Made by a program: the position numbers and the translations under genes | Notes under the pieces: generated by a model | Seen by the model: the letters and a program-made list of their open reading frames with translations, nothing else | What the model was told of the DNA's origin: nothing | Databases searched by the model: none | DNA from: Okapia johnstoni | Taxonomy: Eukaryota > Chordata > Mammalia > Artiodactyla > Giraffidae | NCBI GenBank assembly: GCA_024291935.2 | Contig: CM044316.1 | Location: 75,346,501-75,410,500, forward strand | Direction: 5' to 3' | DNA: 64,000 bases | Shown: positions 45,535 through 57,039 of the stretch, piece by piece | How positions within the stretch are numbered: the stretch's first letter is position 1 | Layout of the letters: each line of letters opens with the position of its first letter

Positions 45535-47371
45535 GTAATGTCTCTGCTTTTTAATATGCAGTCTATGTTGGTTATAACTTTCCTTCCAAGGAGTAAGCCT
45601 TTTTAATTTCATGGTTGTAGTCATCATCTGCAGTAATTTTGGAGCCCCCCCCAAAAATAAAGCCATCCACTGTTTCCACTGTTCCCCCATCTTCTTGCCA
45701 CGAAGTGATGGGATTGGATGCTATGATCTTAGTTTTCTGAATGTTGAGCTTTAAGCCAACTTTTTCACTCTCCTCTTTCACCTTCATCAAGAGGCTCTTT
45801 AGTTCTTCTTTACTTTCTCCCATGCGGATGGTGTCATCTGCATATCTGAGGTTACTGATTTTTCTCCTGGGAATCTTGATGCAGCTTGTGTTTCATCTAG
45901 CCCAGCATTTCTCATGATGTACACTGCATATAAGTTAAATGAGCAGGGTGACAATATACAGCCTTGATGTACTCCTTTTCCTATTTGGAACAAAAGTGTC
46001 ACTCCATGTCCAGTTCTAACTGTTGCTTCCTGACCGGCATGCAGGTTTCTCAAGAGGCAGGTCAGGTGGTCTGGTATTACCATCTCTTGAAGAATTTTCC
46101 ACAGTTAATTGTGATCCACATAGTCAACGGCTTTGGCATAGCCAATAAAGCAGAAGTACATGTTTTTCTGGAACTCTCTTGCTTTTTTGATGATCCAATG
46201 GATGTTGGCAATTTTATCTCTTATTCCTCTGTTTTTTATAAAACCAGCTTGAACATCTGGAAGTTCACGGTTCATGTATAAATGACTCCTGGCTTGGAGA
46301 ATTTTGTGCAATACTTTACTAGTGTGTGAGGTGGGTGCAATTGTGTGGTAGTTTAACTATTCTTTGGTATTGCCTTTCTTAGGGATAGAATGAAAACTGG
46401 CCTTTTCCAGGCCTGTGGCCACTGCTATGTTTTCCAAATTTGCTGGCATATCGAGTGCAGCGCTTTCACAGCATCACCTTTCAGGATTTGAAAGAGCTCA
46501 ACTGGAATTCCATCATCTCCACTATCTTTGCTCATAGTGATGCTTCCTAAGGCTCACTTGACTTCACATTAGAGGATGTCTGGCTCTAGGTGTGTAATCA
46601 CACCATCGTGATTATCTGGGTCATGGAGATCTTTTTTGTACAGTTCTTCTGTGTATTCCTGCCACCTATTCTTAATATCTTCTGCTTTTGTTAGGCTCAT
46701 AATATTTCTGTCCTTTATTGAGCTCATCTTTGCATTAAATATTCCCTTGGTGTCTCCAATTTTCTTGAAGAGATCTCTAGACTTTCCTATTCTGTTGTTT
46801 TCCTCTATTTCTTTGCATTGATCGCTGAGGAAGGCTTTCTTATCTCTCCTTGTTCTTCTTTGGAACTCTGCATTCAAATAGGTATATCTTTCCTTCTCTC
46901 CTTTGCTTTTGGCTTCTTTTCTTTTCATAGCTATTTCTAAGGCCTCCTCAGACAGCCATTTTGCTTTTTTGCATTTCTTTTTCTTGGGGATGGTCTTGAT
47001 CCCTGTGTCCTCTACAATGTCACAAACCTCTGTCCATAGTTCATCAGCCTGTCTATCAGATCTAATCCCTTAATTCTATTTCTCACTTCCACTGTATAAT
47101 TGTAAGGGATTTGATTTAGGTCATACCTGAATGGTCTAGTGGTTTTCCCTACTTTCTTCAATTTAAGTCTGAATTTTGCAATAAGGAGTTCATGATCTGA
47201 GCCACACTCAGCTCCCGGTCTTGTTTTTGCTGTATAGAGTTTATCCATTTTTGGCTGCAAAAAATATAATGAGTCTGATTTCAGTTGTTGGCCATCTGGT
47301 GATATCCATGTGTAGAGTCTTCTCTTGTGTTGTTGAAAAAGGGTGTTTTCTATGCCCAGTGCATTCTCTTG
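45362..47371 (-). mobile_element. BovB LINE, 2.0 kb, antisense, lacks its 3' end
   Basis: Contains the C-terminal block, RT domain, linker and part of the endonuclease. Minus frames: 45572..45823, 45799..46083 (GVHQGCILSPCSFNLY), 46105..46311 (motif A altered: CFIGYAKAVD, so both catalytic-region residues are changed), 46569..46928 (linker), 47012..47260 (CGSDHELL and RPFRYDLNQIPY). Unlike the other copies it lacks the last 300 or so bases and the GTTCA tail. The break falls after 'ccagtcca' in the coding strand. Truncated at 47371 on the 5' side. Confidence 0.92.
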
Positions 47372-48524
47372 AGTATATTAAATTACTATAATTAAAACAT
47401 CTGAAAATATCTTTATTACTTGGAAGATTATTTGGCTAGATATGGATTTTAACATTAAAAATAATTTCTTTCAAAATAAGCACAGTCAACTGTCAAATAG
47501 GTCAACATGAAGAATCATATTTAAAAGAAAGTCTCTTTGATTATTTCATTCTTTACAGATTATATCTACTTCTATAACAGCAAGAATTAAAGGAGTGTAT
47601 TATTGTTATGAAATACTTAATTTCTTCATCACATTTCTTTTTACTCTGTACCTGTATAAAAACAGCTAATCATAAAAGGACAAATCTATCTATTCAGAAT
47701 TAAATATAATTTACTTATTTGAGAATTTTCATGTGCTTCAAACATGATAGAGATTAGAATATCTGAGGTCACACTGTAGTTACAAATTTCAGCTTCTATT
47801 TCCAAATTACAAACTTTTTTTTCCCCCTGTAGAAAAACAATTTTTAACTGAATAATTAGCCGCATGAATAAAACTAAATTTTCCTGACTCCCCAGTGACT
47901 AAGTGCGGTGAAGTTCTGGTAAGTAGAGATATAATTTTAGATGTCTATGTGAAAACTGCTGAGAAATTTATTTATCGGAGAGCTTGTATGAATCTTTTGC
48001 CTATTCTGACTTCTCCTCCATTCTCTCGAATTTAGATGTTATAGATGAATATATATCTTGGACATCATTTGAAAATGAGAGCCATACCCTTTCTATGTAG
48101 GCCCAGAATCCTAGAATCTGAAACACTGAGAATTATGTGTAACAGCTCTGTCACCCTAAGCATGGGAATATCACCTCCATATTTTTACAACGAAAAGAAG
48201 CAATCTTTTATCTTGGTTGACCCACTAATATCTGAAGTCTCTATTACATGCAGCTAAACCTAACTCTGACTTTCAAATATTCCCTAGTTATACCAGCACA
48301 AAACCATCTATCCTCTTTGTTTTATTTCCTATCATTTTATCTCTAACTTGCATGGTACAAGTTAGCATTTGTAAAGATCCAAATTTGCATTTTATTGGTG
48401 GGATAGTATGTATCTATAGTAATAAAATACTTAATATACAATTGGGGGGATGAGTTATTCATCACAGATAAAGTGAGTATATTTTACAAATAATGAGAAA
48501 AGTCAATATCTTATGCTTCCTGCT
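47372..48524. other. Unassigned DNA
   Basis: About 1.15 kb without a recognised repeat or gene. A 70-codon frame at 48045..48257 (plus) has no recognised features. Confidence 0.4.
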
Positions 48525-48858
48525 TCAGTTCAGTTCAGTTCAGTCGCTCAGTCGCGTCCGACTCTTTGCGACCCCATGAATTGCAGCACGCCAGGCCTCC
48601 CTGTCCATCACCAACTCCCAGAGCTTACCCAAACCCATGTCCATCGAGTCAGTGATGCCATCCAACCACCTCATCCTCTGTCGTCCCCTTCTCCTCCCGC
48701 CCCCAATCCTACCCAGCATTAGGGTCTTTTCCAATGAGTCAACTCTTCGCATGAAGTGGCCAAAGTATTGGAGTTTCAACTTCAACATCAGTCCTTCCAA
48801 TGAACACCCAGGGTTGATCTCCTTTAGGATGGATTGATTGGATCTCCTTGCAGTCCAG
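48525..48858 (-). mobile_element. BovB LINE 3' end, antisense, young
   Basis: CpG-rich 3' end (several GTTCA units, then 'gctcagtcgcgtccgactc') with the C-terminal frame 48540..48800 ([45 protein letters not shown] to the usual stop). 5'-truncated after only 330 bases. Preserved CpGs and an open frame suggest this is one of the youngest copies here. Confidence 0.93.
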
Positions 48859-49220
48859 GTACAAGGGTTAAATTGAAGGCATATCCATAAACTTAATTCC
48901 TATAAAGCATCCCAGTGGTAAAAGAAAAAGCAATTAATGACCAAATAAGAAACCATTGCTCTGAGATGGAAAGAATGTTTCCACTAAAGAAAGCAAAATT
49001 CAAAATAAACTAGAAAAACTTTTCATTTAAAATAAATATCATTTTTTAATAGGATAAAAGTTTAAGATTAGGATTACTATTTTTCCTGTTAAATGGATTC
49101 TTTATTGGTGATAAGTCAGAACTGATAAGCAAGAAGTGGCAACTGTCCTGGACTTTCTGATATGATAAATGCATGTCTGAGGTGGAATATTAAACCCCTA
49201 ACTATCCAGACGCCTGTGAT
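48859..49220. other. Unassigned DNA
   Basis: About 360 bases, no recognised element. Confidence 0.4.
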
Positions 49221-49418
49221 GTTGTTGTTCAGTCACAAAGTCATGTTCGACTGTTTGTGACCCCACAAACTGCAGCACAACTGTCCTTCACTATTTCCCA
49301 GAGTTTGCTTAAACTCATGTTCATTGAGTAGGTGATGCAATCCAACTATCTTATCCTCTGTCACCCCTTCTCCTCTTGGCCTCAGACTTTCCCGTCATCA
49401 GGATCTTTCCCAATGTGA
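49221..49418 (-). mobile_element. Old BovB 3'-end fragment, antisense
   Basis: 'gttgttgttcagtcacaaagtcatgttcgac', then 'aaactgcagcaca..ctgtccttcac' and 'caatgt' edges. Strongly diverged from the young copies and 5'-truncated. Confidence 0.8.
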
Positions 49419-49899
49419 CGTTTGTGAGGGCTGTAGGTGTCTAATGTCTGGGGGCATACAGGACTATTTCATTCAAGAAAAAGAACAAGTCATCAACATC
49501 CTACACTTTCTCTGCTCAAAAAGTAGCACAGGGCTTTGAAGGCCTCACATATTTTAGATCTAGCACACAACTCAGGAGTGCTGCTCAGTTTGTATATCAG
49601 GTTTCTCAAAATGCTTAAAAGAGCAAGATAGGTCTCTGAGCCAAATTTAGTATAAGGTATCCTGCTACTTAGACTATATACAACAAAAGTTTCATAGTTC
49701 TAGAATTATTTGTAAAGATAAGGATAATCTAGGTAATTGATAGCTCAATAAAAATGGTTAAAATAGAAAAGCATATTCAATATATAATTTATTTTGTGGA
49801 ACTATTTGGCATTCCAAACGATTGAAAACTTAATGCTGCTAATTAGCTAGAAGCTAACTAGAATAACATAAAATTAGATTTAACAGCCTAATTTGATTT
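49419..49899. other. Unassigned DNA
   Basis: About 480 bases, no recognised element. Confidence 0.4.
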
Positions 49900-50008
49900 G
49901 TGTGTGGTTAGTTGCTCAGTTGTGTCCAACTTTTTGCAATCCCATGAACTGTAGCCCAACAGGCTTCTCTGTCCATGGGATTCCCGAGGCAAGAATACTG
50001 CAGCGGGT
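49900..50008 (-). mobile_element. BovA SINE fragment, antisense
   Basis: 'gttgctcagttgtgtccaac', 'gaactgtagcccaacaggcttctctgtcc' and 'ggcaagaatactgcagcggg'. Only one BovA monomer remains, without a tRNA head. Confidence 0.85.
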
Positions 50009-50177
50009 TTAAAGTCATATAATTTTAGAACTGGAAACAATTAGAAATCCTCTCAACTGAATTTTTCACTTTAGAAGTGTGAAAAATAAAAATATTACAA
50101 TTTATACAAAATAATATATTTGCAGAGTAACAATTCTGGTTTACTTCTTCCCAAAATGTACATGTTATTTCTTCTAC

Positions 50178-50421
50178 TGTGTGTGAGTGTATGTGTGTGT
50201 GTGTGTGTGTGAAGTCACTTCAGTCATGTCCAACTCTTTGTGAGCCCATGAACTGTAGCCCATCAGGCTCCTCTGTCCATGGGATTCTCCAGGCAAGAAT
50301 ACCGAGAAATGGTTTGCCATGTTCTTCTCCAGGGGTTCTTCCTGATGCAGGAATCAAACCAACCTCTCTTGTGTCACCTGTATTGGCAAGCAGGTTCTTT
50401 ACCACTAGCGCCACCGGGGAG
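50178..50421 (-). mobile_element. Bov-tA SINE, antisense, with GT run
   Basis: A GT-rich tract at 50178..50211 (the SINE 3' side) is followed by the BovA block and a tRNA-derived head ending '..tagcgccaccggggag'. No TSD identified. Confidence 0.9.
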
Positions 50422-51893
50422 ACTACCCAGCTTCATATCAGCAGATAATATAGTAAAATCCAGCCAATGAATATTGGAAAATCCATTTTACTTTTGCACT
50501 AAAAATAATATCTTTTGAATGATCCAAAAGCATAAGAAATTCTGAACTCAGAGAATAAAATAAAAAATACAGAAATTGATTGCACTGAACCCTCTTTACA
50601 CATTAATATACAGAATAATCAATGACTTTGACAGAAATAAATTTGATAGAAGTTGGAAAGTAAAAAACAGGAAAATGAAGAGTCAAGTGATACTGGCTAT
50701 GGGAATAATGTTAGCAACTACAGACTTACCTATGTTACATGAATTTAAAAAAGTAACTTTTATGTGGTCGCAGGGTAGATAAGAAACAGTAAATATGATG
50801 ACAATCTTCATCTACTGTAGCAAAAATCGAATCTAGTATACTGAGCCTCTGGAAATCCCTTGGAGAATCTCAATACAAGACACAAGGAAGCCCGCTTGTG
50901 TCTTCTTATCTACTTACACAAGGAAGTACTGAAAAGGAAACAATGGTATATCAAGTGTCTGTATCACCAGACATACATATCATAAAGTAGGTAGTGTCTG
51001 ATCCACCATATCATAAAATATGATTGATATATCTGAATTCAGGTCTAATGAAGTATAAAGAACACAAGAGGAGATCTAGATCTCTTTGTCACTTGTCACT
51101 CAATACTTTTATCTACTGACCTGACACCTCTCCCTAAGTTCACATCTATAACTTTGTTGAGAGTGGAGGTGATTGCTATGACCAGCTGACAGAAGAGGAA
51201 AATGTGAAGGCTTTGTTCAGAGATGATTCAGATCAATATGTTAATGAAACAGTAACTGAAGGCTACCATAACACAGTTTGGCCTTAAAGACAGTGGTTAA
51301 AGAGAATTATTCCAGTTAATGGATATTTAAGCAGTATTCCAAGTTATAAATTTTATGTGGAAATAGACTAGACATGGTTTTATATAGGAATATACATAGA
51401 ATCCTGGAAATTTTGGTTGGTATTGGAATATTGGGTATAAGGTGAAAAGGCATCATAAAAACAGATACAAAATATATGAATCATCATCTCTCACATCCTC
51501 CACATACAAGATACCAGGAAAATTCTGGGCAGAGCAATACAAATTGGTTACATATACATCTATTTGTGAAATTCCATGAATAATTAAAATTGAAAAAAAA
51601 AAATAAAATTTCAAATATTTTCACACTCTGTGCCAATCTATCTTCTCTTTTCTGCCATCAACAACCCTAAACAAAATCCCCTGCCTTTTTTTTTTTAATT
51701 TAGCAGTAGAAATCTTGGAGAATGTTATCACTGACAGGAATCAGATTTGCTCCAATACACTCAATTTTCTGTTTTATTTTAAGGCTTACCAGTTTGAATT
51801 TTGTGTACATGTTTTCTAGCTCTGATTTTGTGGAGGTTTTATCAAAAATAACTAAAAGTGCAAGTCACATAATTATTTTAAATGATATTTTAG
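50422..51893. other. Unassigned DNA
   Basis: About 1.5 kb with a T run near 51689-51698. No recognised element or gene. Confidence 0.4.
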
Positions 51894-52170
51894 GATGTTG
51901 ATTGGAAGGACTGTGAAGCTGAAATTCCAATACTTTGGCCACCTCATGCGAAGAGTTCACTCGTTGGAAAAGACCCTAATGCTGGGAAGGATTAGGGGCA
52001 GGAGGAGAAGGGGACAACAGAGGATGAGATGGTTGGATGGCATCACTGACTCGATGGACATGGGTTTGAGTAAACTCCGGGAGTTGGTGATGGACAGGGA
52101 GGCCTGGCATGCTGTGATTCATGGGGTCGCAAAGAGTTGGACATGACTGAGCAACTGAACTGAACTGAAC
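51894..52170 (+). mobile_element. BovB LINE 3' end, short, young
   Basis: Starts 'ttgattggaaggactgtgaagctg' and keeps an open C-terminal frame (51895..52146: [27 protein letters not shown]). It ends in GAACTGAACTGAAC. Only 277 bases long, with CpGs largely kept. Confidence 0.92.
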
Positions 52171-52471
52171 CAGTGTGGTATATTGTCTTTTAAGGAGGTA
52201 GTTGCACATACAATTTTAGGCATAATATGTTGTTCACAGTCTAATTAAATATCATTGTATTTGCATTTAGAATTGGTTACAGGTTTTCTTCTTCTTCTTC
52301 TTTTTTTTTTTTCCCAATGAGCTCCATGAGTGCTGGGGAGACTCCAAAGAGGACCTGAATATAGGTCTTACATATCAGATGAATACAATGTAATTAAAGA
52401 GATAGAGCAATAGCTTTTAAAAATGAATATAAATCATATGCTAAGCATAGAAGTTTTTAAAGTCTATAGTA
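52171..52471. other. Unassigned DNA
   Basis: Contains a CTT-rich/T run near 52287-52312. No recognised element. Confidence 0.4.
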
Positions 52472-52478
52472 AGGTAAA

Positions 52479-52750
52479 GGAGAAGGGAACGGCACCCCAC
52501 TCCAGTACTCTTGCCTGGAAAATCCCATGGATGGAGGAGCCTGGTAGGCTACAGTCCATGGGGTTGAGAAGAGTCAGACACGAATGAGCGACTTCACTTT
52601 CACTTTTCACTTTCATGCATTGGAAAAGGAAAGGGCAACCCACTCCAGTGTTCTTGCCTGGAGAATCCCAGGGATGGTGTAGCCTGGTGGGCTGCCGTCT
52701 ATGGGGTCGCACAGAGTCGGACATGACTGACAAGATGCAGCAGCAGCAGC
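52479..52750 (+). mobile_element. BovA2 SINE with CAG tail
   Basis: Two BovA monomers, linker 'cttcactttcacttttcac', and tail of four CAG units (52738..52750). A 7-base duplication, aggtaaa, at 52472..52478 and 52755..52761 supports a SINE insertion. It abuts the 5' end of the BovB that follows. Confidence 0.9.
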
Positions 52751-52754
52751 ACTC

Positions 52755-54759
52755 AGGTAAAATGACTAAAGTCTCTAGTCTCAGGGCTCTGGGTGCAGCA
52801 GACCTGGGTATAGCATAAGCCCTCTTGGAGGAGGTCACCATTAACCCCACCATGGAGCTGCCAAAACTTACACAGGATGGGGAAACAGACTCTTAGAGGG
52901 GACAAACAAAATCTTGTGCATGCCAGGACCCAGGAGAAAGGAGCAGGGACCCCACAAGAGTCTGACCCAGACTTGCCCATGAGAGTCCAGGAGTCTCTGG
53001 CACAGGCATGGGTCGCCAGTGGCCTGCTACAGGGTCAGGGGCACTGAGCACAGCAGTGCCTGCAGGAGACCTTTTGAAGGAAAGTTATCTTACCTTGTGG
53101 AACCTCATATTATCTTCATTACCTCCACAATATTTTGGACTCAGGTCAAAAAACAGGGAGGGAACACAACCCTGCCCATCAACAGAAAATTGGATTAAAG
53201 AGTTACTGAGCATGGCCCTGCCATCAGAACAAGACCCCGTTTCCCCCTCAGTCAGTCTCTCCCATCAGGAAACTTCCATAAGCCTCTTATCCTTCTCCAT
53301 CAGAGGGCAGACAGAATGAAAACCACAACAACAGAAAACTAATCAAACTGATCACATGGACCACAGCCTTGTCTAACTCAATGAAACCATGAGCCATGCT
53401 GCGTAGGGCCACCCAGATGGACAGGTCATGGTGGACAGTTCTGACAAAACGTGGTCCACTGGAAAAGAGAATAGCAAAACACTTCAGTATTCTTTCCTTG
53501 AGAATCTCATGAACAGTATGAAAAGGCAAAAAGATAGAACACTGAAAGATTGATTCCCCAGTTCGGTAGGTGCCCAATATGCTACTGGACAACAGTGGAG
53601 AAATAACTCCAGAAAAACGAAGATACGGAGCCAAAGCAAAAACAAACCGCAGGGGTGGATGTGACTGGTGATGGAAATAAAGTCCAATGCTGTAAAGAAC
53701 AACATTGCATAAGAACCTGGAATGTTAGGCCCATGAATCAGGGTAAATTGAAAGTGTTCAGACAGGAGATGGTAAGAATGAACATTGACATTTTAGGTAT
53801 CAGTGAACTAAAATGGACTGGAGTGGGTGAATTTAACTCAGATGACCATTATATCTACTACTGTGGGCAGGAATCCCTTCGAAAAAATGGAGTAGCTCTC
53901 ACAGTCAACAAGAGTCTGAAATACAGTACTTGGGTGCAGTCTCAAAAACAACAGAATGATCTCTGTTCGTTTCCAAGGCAAACCATTCAATATCCCAGTA
54001 ATACAAGCCTATGCCCCAACCAGTAATGCTGAAGAAGCTGAAGTTGAACGGTTCTATGAAGACCTATGAAACCTTCTAGAACTAACACCCCAAAAAGATG
54101 TCCTTTTCATTATAGGGGACAATAATGCAGAAGTAGGAAGTCAAGAGATATCTGGAGTAACAGGAAAATTTAGCCTTGGAGTACAAAATGAAGCAGCACA
54201 AAGGCTAACAGAGTTTTGCTAAGAGAACACACTTGTCATAGCAAAAACCTTCTTCCAACAACACAAGAGAATACTCTACACATGGACATCACCAGATGGT
54301 CAACACCAAAATAAGATTGATTATATTATTTGCAGCCAAAGATGGAGAAGCTCTATAGAGTAAGCAAAAACAAGACTGGGAGCTGACTGCGGCTCAGATC
54401 ATGTACTCCTTATTGCAAAATTCAGATTTAATTGAAGAAAGTAGGGAAATCTACTAGGCAATTCAGGTATGACCTAAATTAAATCCCTTATGATTATACA
54501 GTGGAAGTGACAAATAGATTCAAGGGATTGGATAGATTTGATAGACAGAGTATCTGAGGAACAATGGATGGAGGTTTGTGACATTGTACAGGAGGCAGTG
54601 ATTAAGACTATCCCTGAGAAAAAGAAAGGCAAAATGGTTGTTGGAGGAGGTGTTACAAACAGCTGAGAAAGGAAGAAAAGCTGAAGGCAAATGAGAAAGG
54701 AAAGATATTCCCATTTGAAAGCAGAGTTCCAAAGAATAGCAAGGAGAGATAAGAAAGCC
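52755..54759 (+). mobile_element. BovB LINE 5' half (5' UTR plus endonuclease)
   Basis: The only copy in the window with BovB 5' UTR. The segment 52755-53640 holds the leader, including 'agtctctagtctcagggctctgg', 'ggagctgcca.aacttacacagga' and 'accacagccttgtctaactcaatgaaac'. The endonuclease follows from 53655. The copy ends at 54759 in the linker ('aaggagagataagaaagcc'), so the whole RT domain and 3' end are missing. Endonuclease signatures continue after a frameshift: GDNNAEVGSQ (54115-54145; Trp of GDWN is Asn), and CGSDH with SDH at 54394..54402. Confidence 0.9.
53655..54026 (+). pseudogene. BovB endonuclease N-terminal fragment (123 codons)
   Basis: N-terminal part of the APE-type endonuclease that nicks DNA at BovB target sites. 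TWNVR at residues 21-25 and ISELKW at 49-54 (Glu51 is in the position of the metal-binding Glu of APE-type endonucleases). HYIYYCGQESLRKNGVA follows at 65-81. Near residue 90 the frame changes (NKSLKYSTWV replaces the family's continuation), so the remaining domain is read in another frame and contains stops. The initiating ATG is in the position used by the family, but the element's own start may lie further upstream. Confidence 0.85.
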
Positions 54760-55137
54760 CCAGATTTTGTTTTGACCAATCAGATGAAAGCTGGTATCAC
54801 TGATAGCACTTCGTGCCGAATAAGGTTTAATATTATATGTGAGGTGCAGTGAAATATGTAAGCTCAAAATAAAAGGAATCTGCTTATCATAGACAGACTT
54901 TTGAAGTAGTCAGTATTTGTTTTCCTATTCAAATTTTGTTGTTTGAATTTAGGAAATATTGGGTTATAGTTCTAGAGTTTCTGGCAGTCTTATTTGAGTT
55001 AAACTTTTTCAAATCTGGTTTTAAACCACTCTAACCAACCAACAATTTCGTGAGTATACTTCCAAGGGAAGTCAATCAGTGACAGCCTTACACTTTGAAA
55101 GTTAAGTATTAAGCATTAGATCTACTATAATCAAACC
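54760..55137. other. Non-BovB DNA between two BovB pieces
   Basis: About 380 bases of AT-rich DNA separating the BovB 5' half from the 3'-end piece at 55138. No recognised element. Confidence 0.4.
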
Positions 55138-55566
55138 TATTGTTTTTCCAGTAGTCAAGTACGATATGAGAGCTGGACCATAAAGAAGGCTGAGTGCCAA
55201 AGAATTGATGCTTTTGAATTGTGGTGCTGGAAAAGACTTGAGAGTCCATTGGACAGCAAAGAGATGAAACCAGTTAATCCTAGAGGAAATCAACTCTAAA
55301 TATTCACTGGAAGGGCTGATGCTGAAGCTGAAGCTCCAATACTTTGGCCATCTGACGGGGCAACAACTCACTGAAAAGACCCTGATGCTGGGAAAGACTG
55401 AGGGCAGGAGAAGGGGGCTACAAAGGGTGAGATGGTTGGATAGCATCACAGACTCAATGCACACGGGTTTGAGCAAACCCCAGGAGATAATGAAGGACAG
55501 GGAAGCCTGACTGCTGCAGGCCATATGGTTGCAAACAGTAGTACATGATGTAGTAACTGCACAATA
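55138..55566 (+). mobile_element. Old BovB 3' end
   Basis: C-terminal BovB sequence with many indels. The 63-codon frame 55319..55510 ([32 protein letters not shown]) is the clearest part. The 3' tail is decayed. It could be an independent insertion or the far end of the 52755 copy after an internal deletion and insertion. Confidence 0.87.
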
Positions 55567-55576
55567 GCACTCCATT

Positions 55577-55624
55577 GGTGGTGGTGCTTTAGTCGTTTCC
55601 TGTCTGACTCTTGGGACTCCAATA
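55577..55624 (-). mobile_element. BovA SINE fragment, antisense
   Basis: 'gtggtgctttagtcgtttcctgtctgactcttggga' resembles the end of a Bov-tA/BovA. It is 48 bases long. Confidence 0.5.
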
Positions 55625-56510
55625 CACATGGTATAAAGACTGATGACAACTTACTCTTGTCTCTGTAATCAATAGAGAACATGAGTCTAAGGCTTTCCTA
55701 AACCTGTTTCAGCCTCTCTAAGCAATATAACACCCCATAAATTCTTCCCTAAAACTCAATATAAGATCAATGGTTTATTTTACACAGTGAGACTATGTCC
55801 TTCATAACTATACTTAAGGTTACATTCCAAATAATATTTTTATTAGTATAGGATTATCAGTTAACAAAGATTGAGCTTCAGAAAACTTAGAAAATTTTGA
55901 TTTGAATTTCTGACTGCAAGGACAACTGATTTTTAATTTTGAAAATTTAATTGATGGTTTATAACTTAAAACATTATTTCCTATTTCTGAAACATAATGT
56001 ATTATATAGTAATAGAAAACCATTAAAGTAATCATTATGCACAATGTAAATCATTACCCATCATGTGGGTCTGCACTATGATGTGGATAACTTTTTTCCC
56101 TCCAAATTTTATGACTTTTTTATTATGGAGAATATAGAACACAATTTATTATTTACTTTATTAGGAGTCTCAATTTATTTTATATAGAATATTCATTCTA
56201 AAATATTTTTCAAAAAGAAGATAATTAATTAAATATATTTAACAAAAAAATCAAAGCAAGTTATACAAATTACTACCAGAAATACAGAGGCTTGTGGTAT
56301 AACTTCATAATTCAAAAGGGCAAATTTTCCTATTTCACAATCAAAGGGACAAATGCAAGGTGTGACTATTTACATGAGCTTGCATTTAATAGTAATCAAT
56401 AAATTTATTGTTTCAACAAAGGTTATTTTGTGTAGATCTATGGGAGCAAGCTATACTGCTAGTGAGATAATTTGGGTATAGCATTCTTAATGCTTAAGTG
56501 GACTAGTATA
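55625..56510. other. Unassigned DNA
   Basis: About 890 bases of AT-rich DNA, no recognised element. Confidence 0.4.
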
Positions 56511-56519
56511 AACTCATGG

Positions 56520-56747
56520 TGAAAGCAAAGGTGTAAATGTATTTAGTGGCTCAGTTGCACCTGACTCTGCATCACCATGGACTGTACCCCACCAGGCACC
56601 CCTGTCCATGGAATTCTCCAGGCAAACTTACTGGAGTGGGTAGCCGTTCCCTTCTCCAGGGGATCTTCTTGATCCAGGGATTGAACCCAGGTCTCCCTCC
56701 AGCACTGCAGGCATATTCTTTACTGTCTGAGCCACCAGGGAAGCCCT
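56520..56747 (-). mobile_element. Bov-tA SINE, TSD-flanked
   Basis: BovA block followed by a tRNA head ending 'gtctgagccaccagggaagccc'. A 9-base duplication, aactcatgg, is at 56511..56519 and 56748..56756. Confidence 0.92.
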
Positions 56748-56810
56748 AACTCATGGCAAATTCATATTATTCATGAATGGCAAAAATGTAAGACATCAGT
56801 ATTTAAGTGA

Positions 56811-57039
56811 CGTGTGCGTTTGCATGCTAGGTCACTTCAGTTGTGTCCAACTCTTTGCGATACTATGGACCATAGCCTGCCAGGCTCCTGGCTTCATGGG
56901 ATTCTCCAGGCAAGAATCCTGGAGTGGGTTGCCATGCCCTTCTCCAGAGGATCTTCCCAATCCATGACCCATGGATGAAACCCTTGTCTCTCATGTCTCC
57001 TGCATTGGCAGGTGGGTTCTAGTGCCAACTAAGAAACCC
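56811..57039 (-). mobile_element. Bov-tA SINE, antisense
   Basis: Starts 'gcatgctaggtcacttcagttgtgtcc' and ends in a degenerate head 'gtgccaactaagaaaccc'. A small extra segment near 56968-56980 duplicates 'ccatgacccatgga' sequence. No TSD. Confidence 0.88.

Noticed and set aside
53008..53319. 103-codon frame on the plus strand as a possible BovB ORF1
   Set aside because: It lies in the BovB leader, shows no RNA-binding or other domain, and I have no evidence that it is conserved as a protein.
54769..54880. Possible polyadenylated processed transcript after the BovB 5' half
   Set aside because: An aataaa-like sequence occurs near 54870 but there is no poly-A tract, TSD or coding sequence with it.
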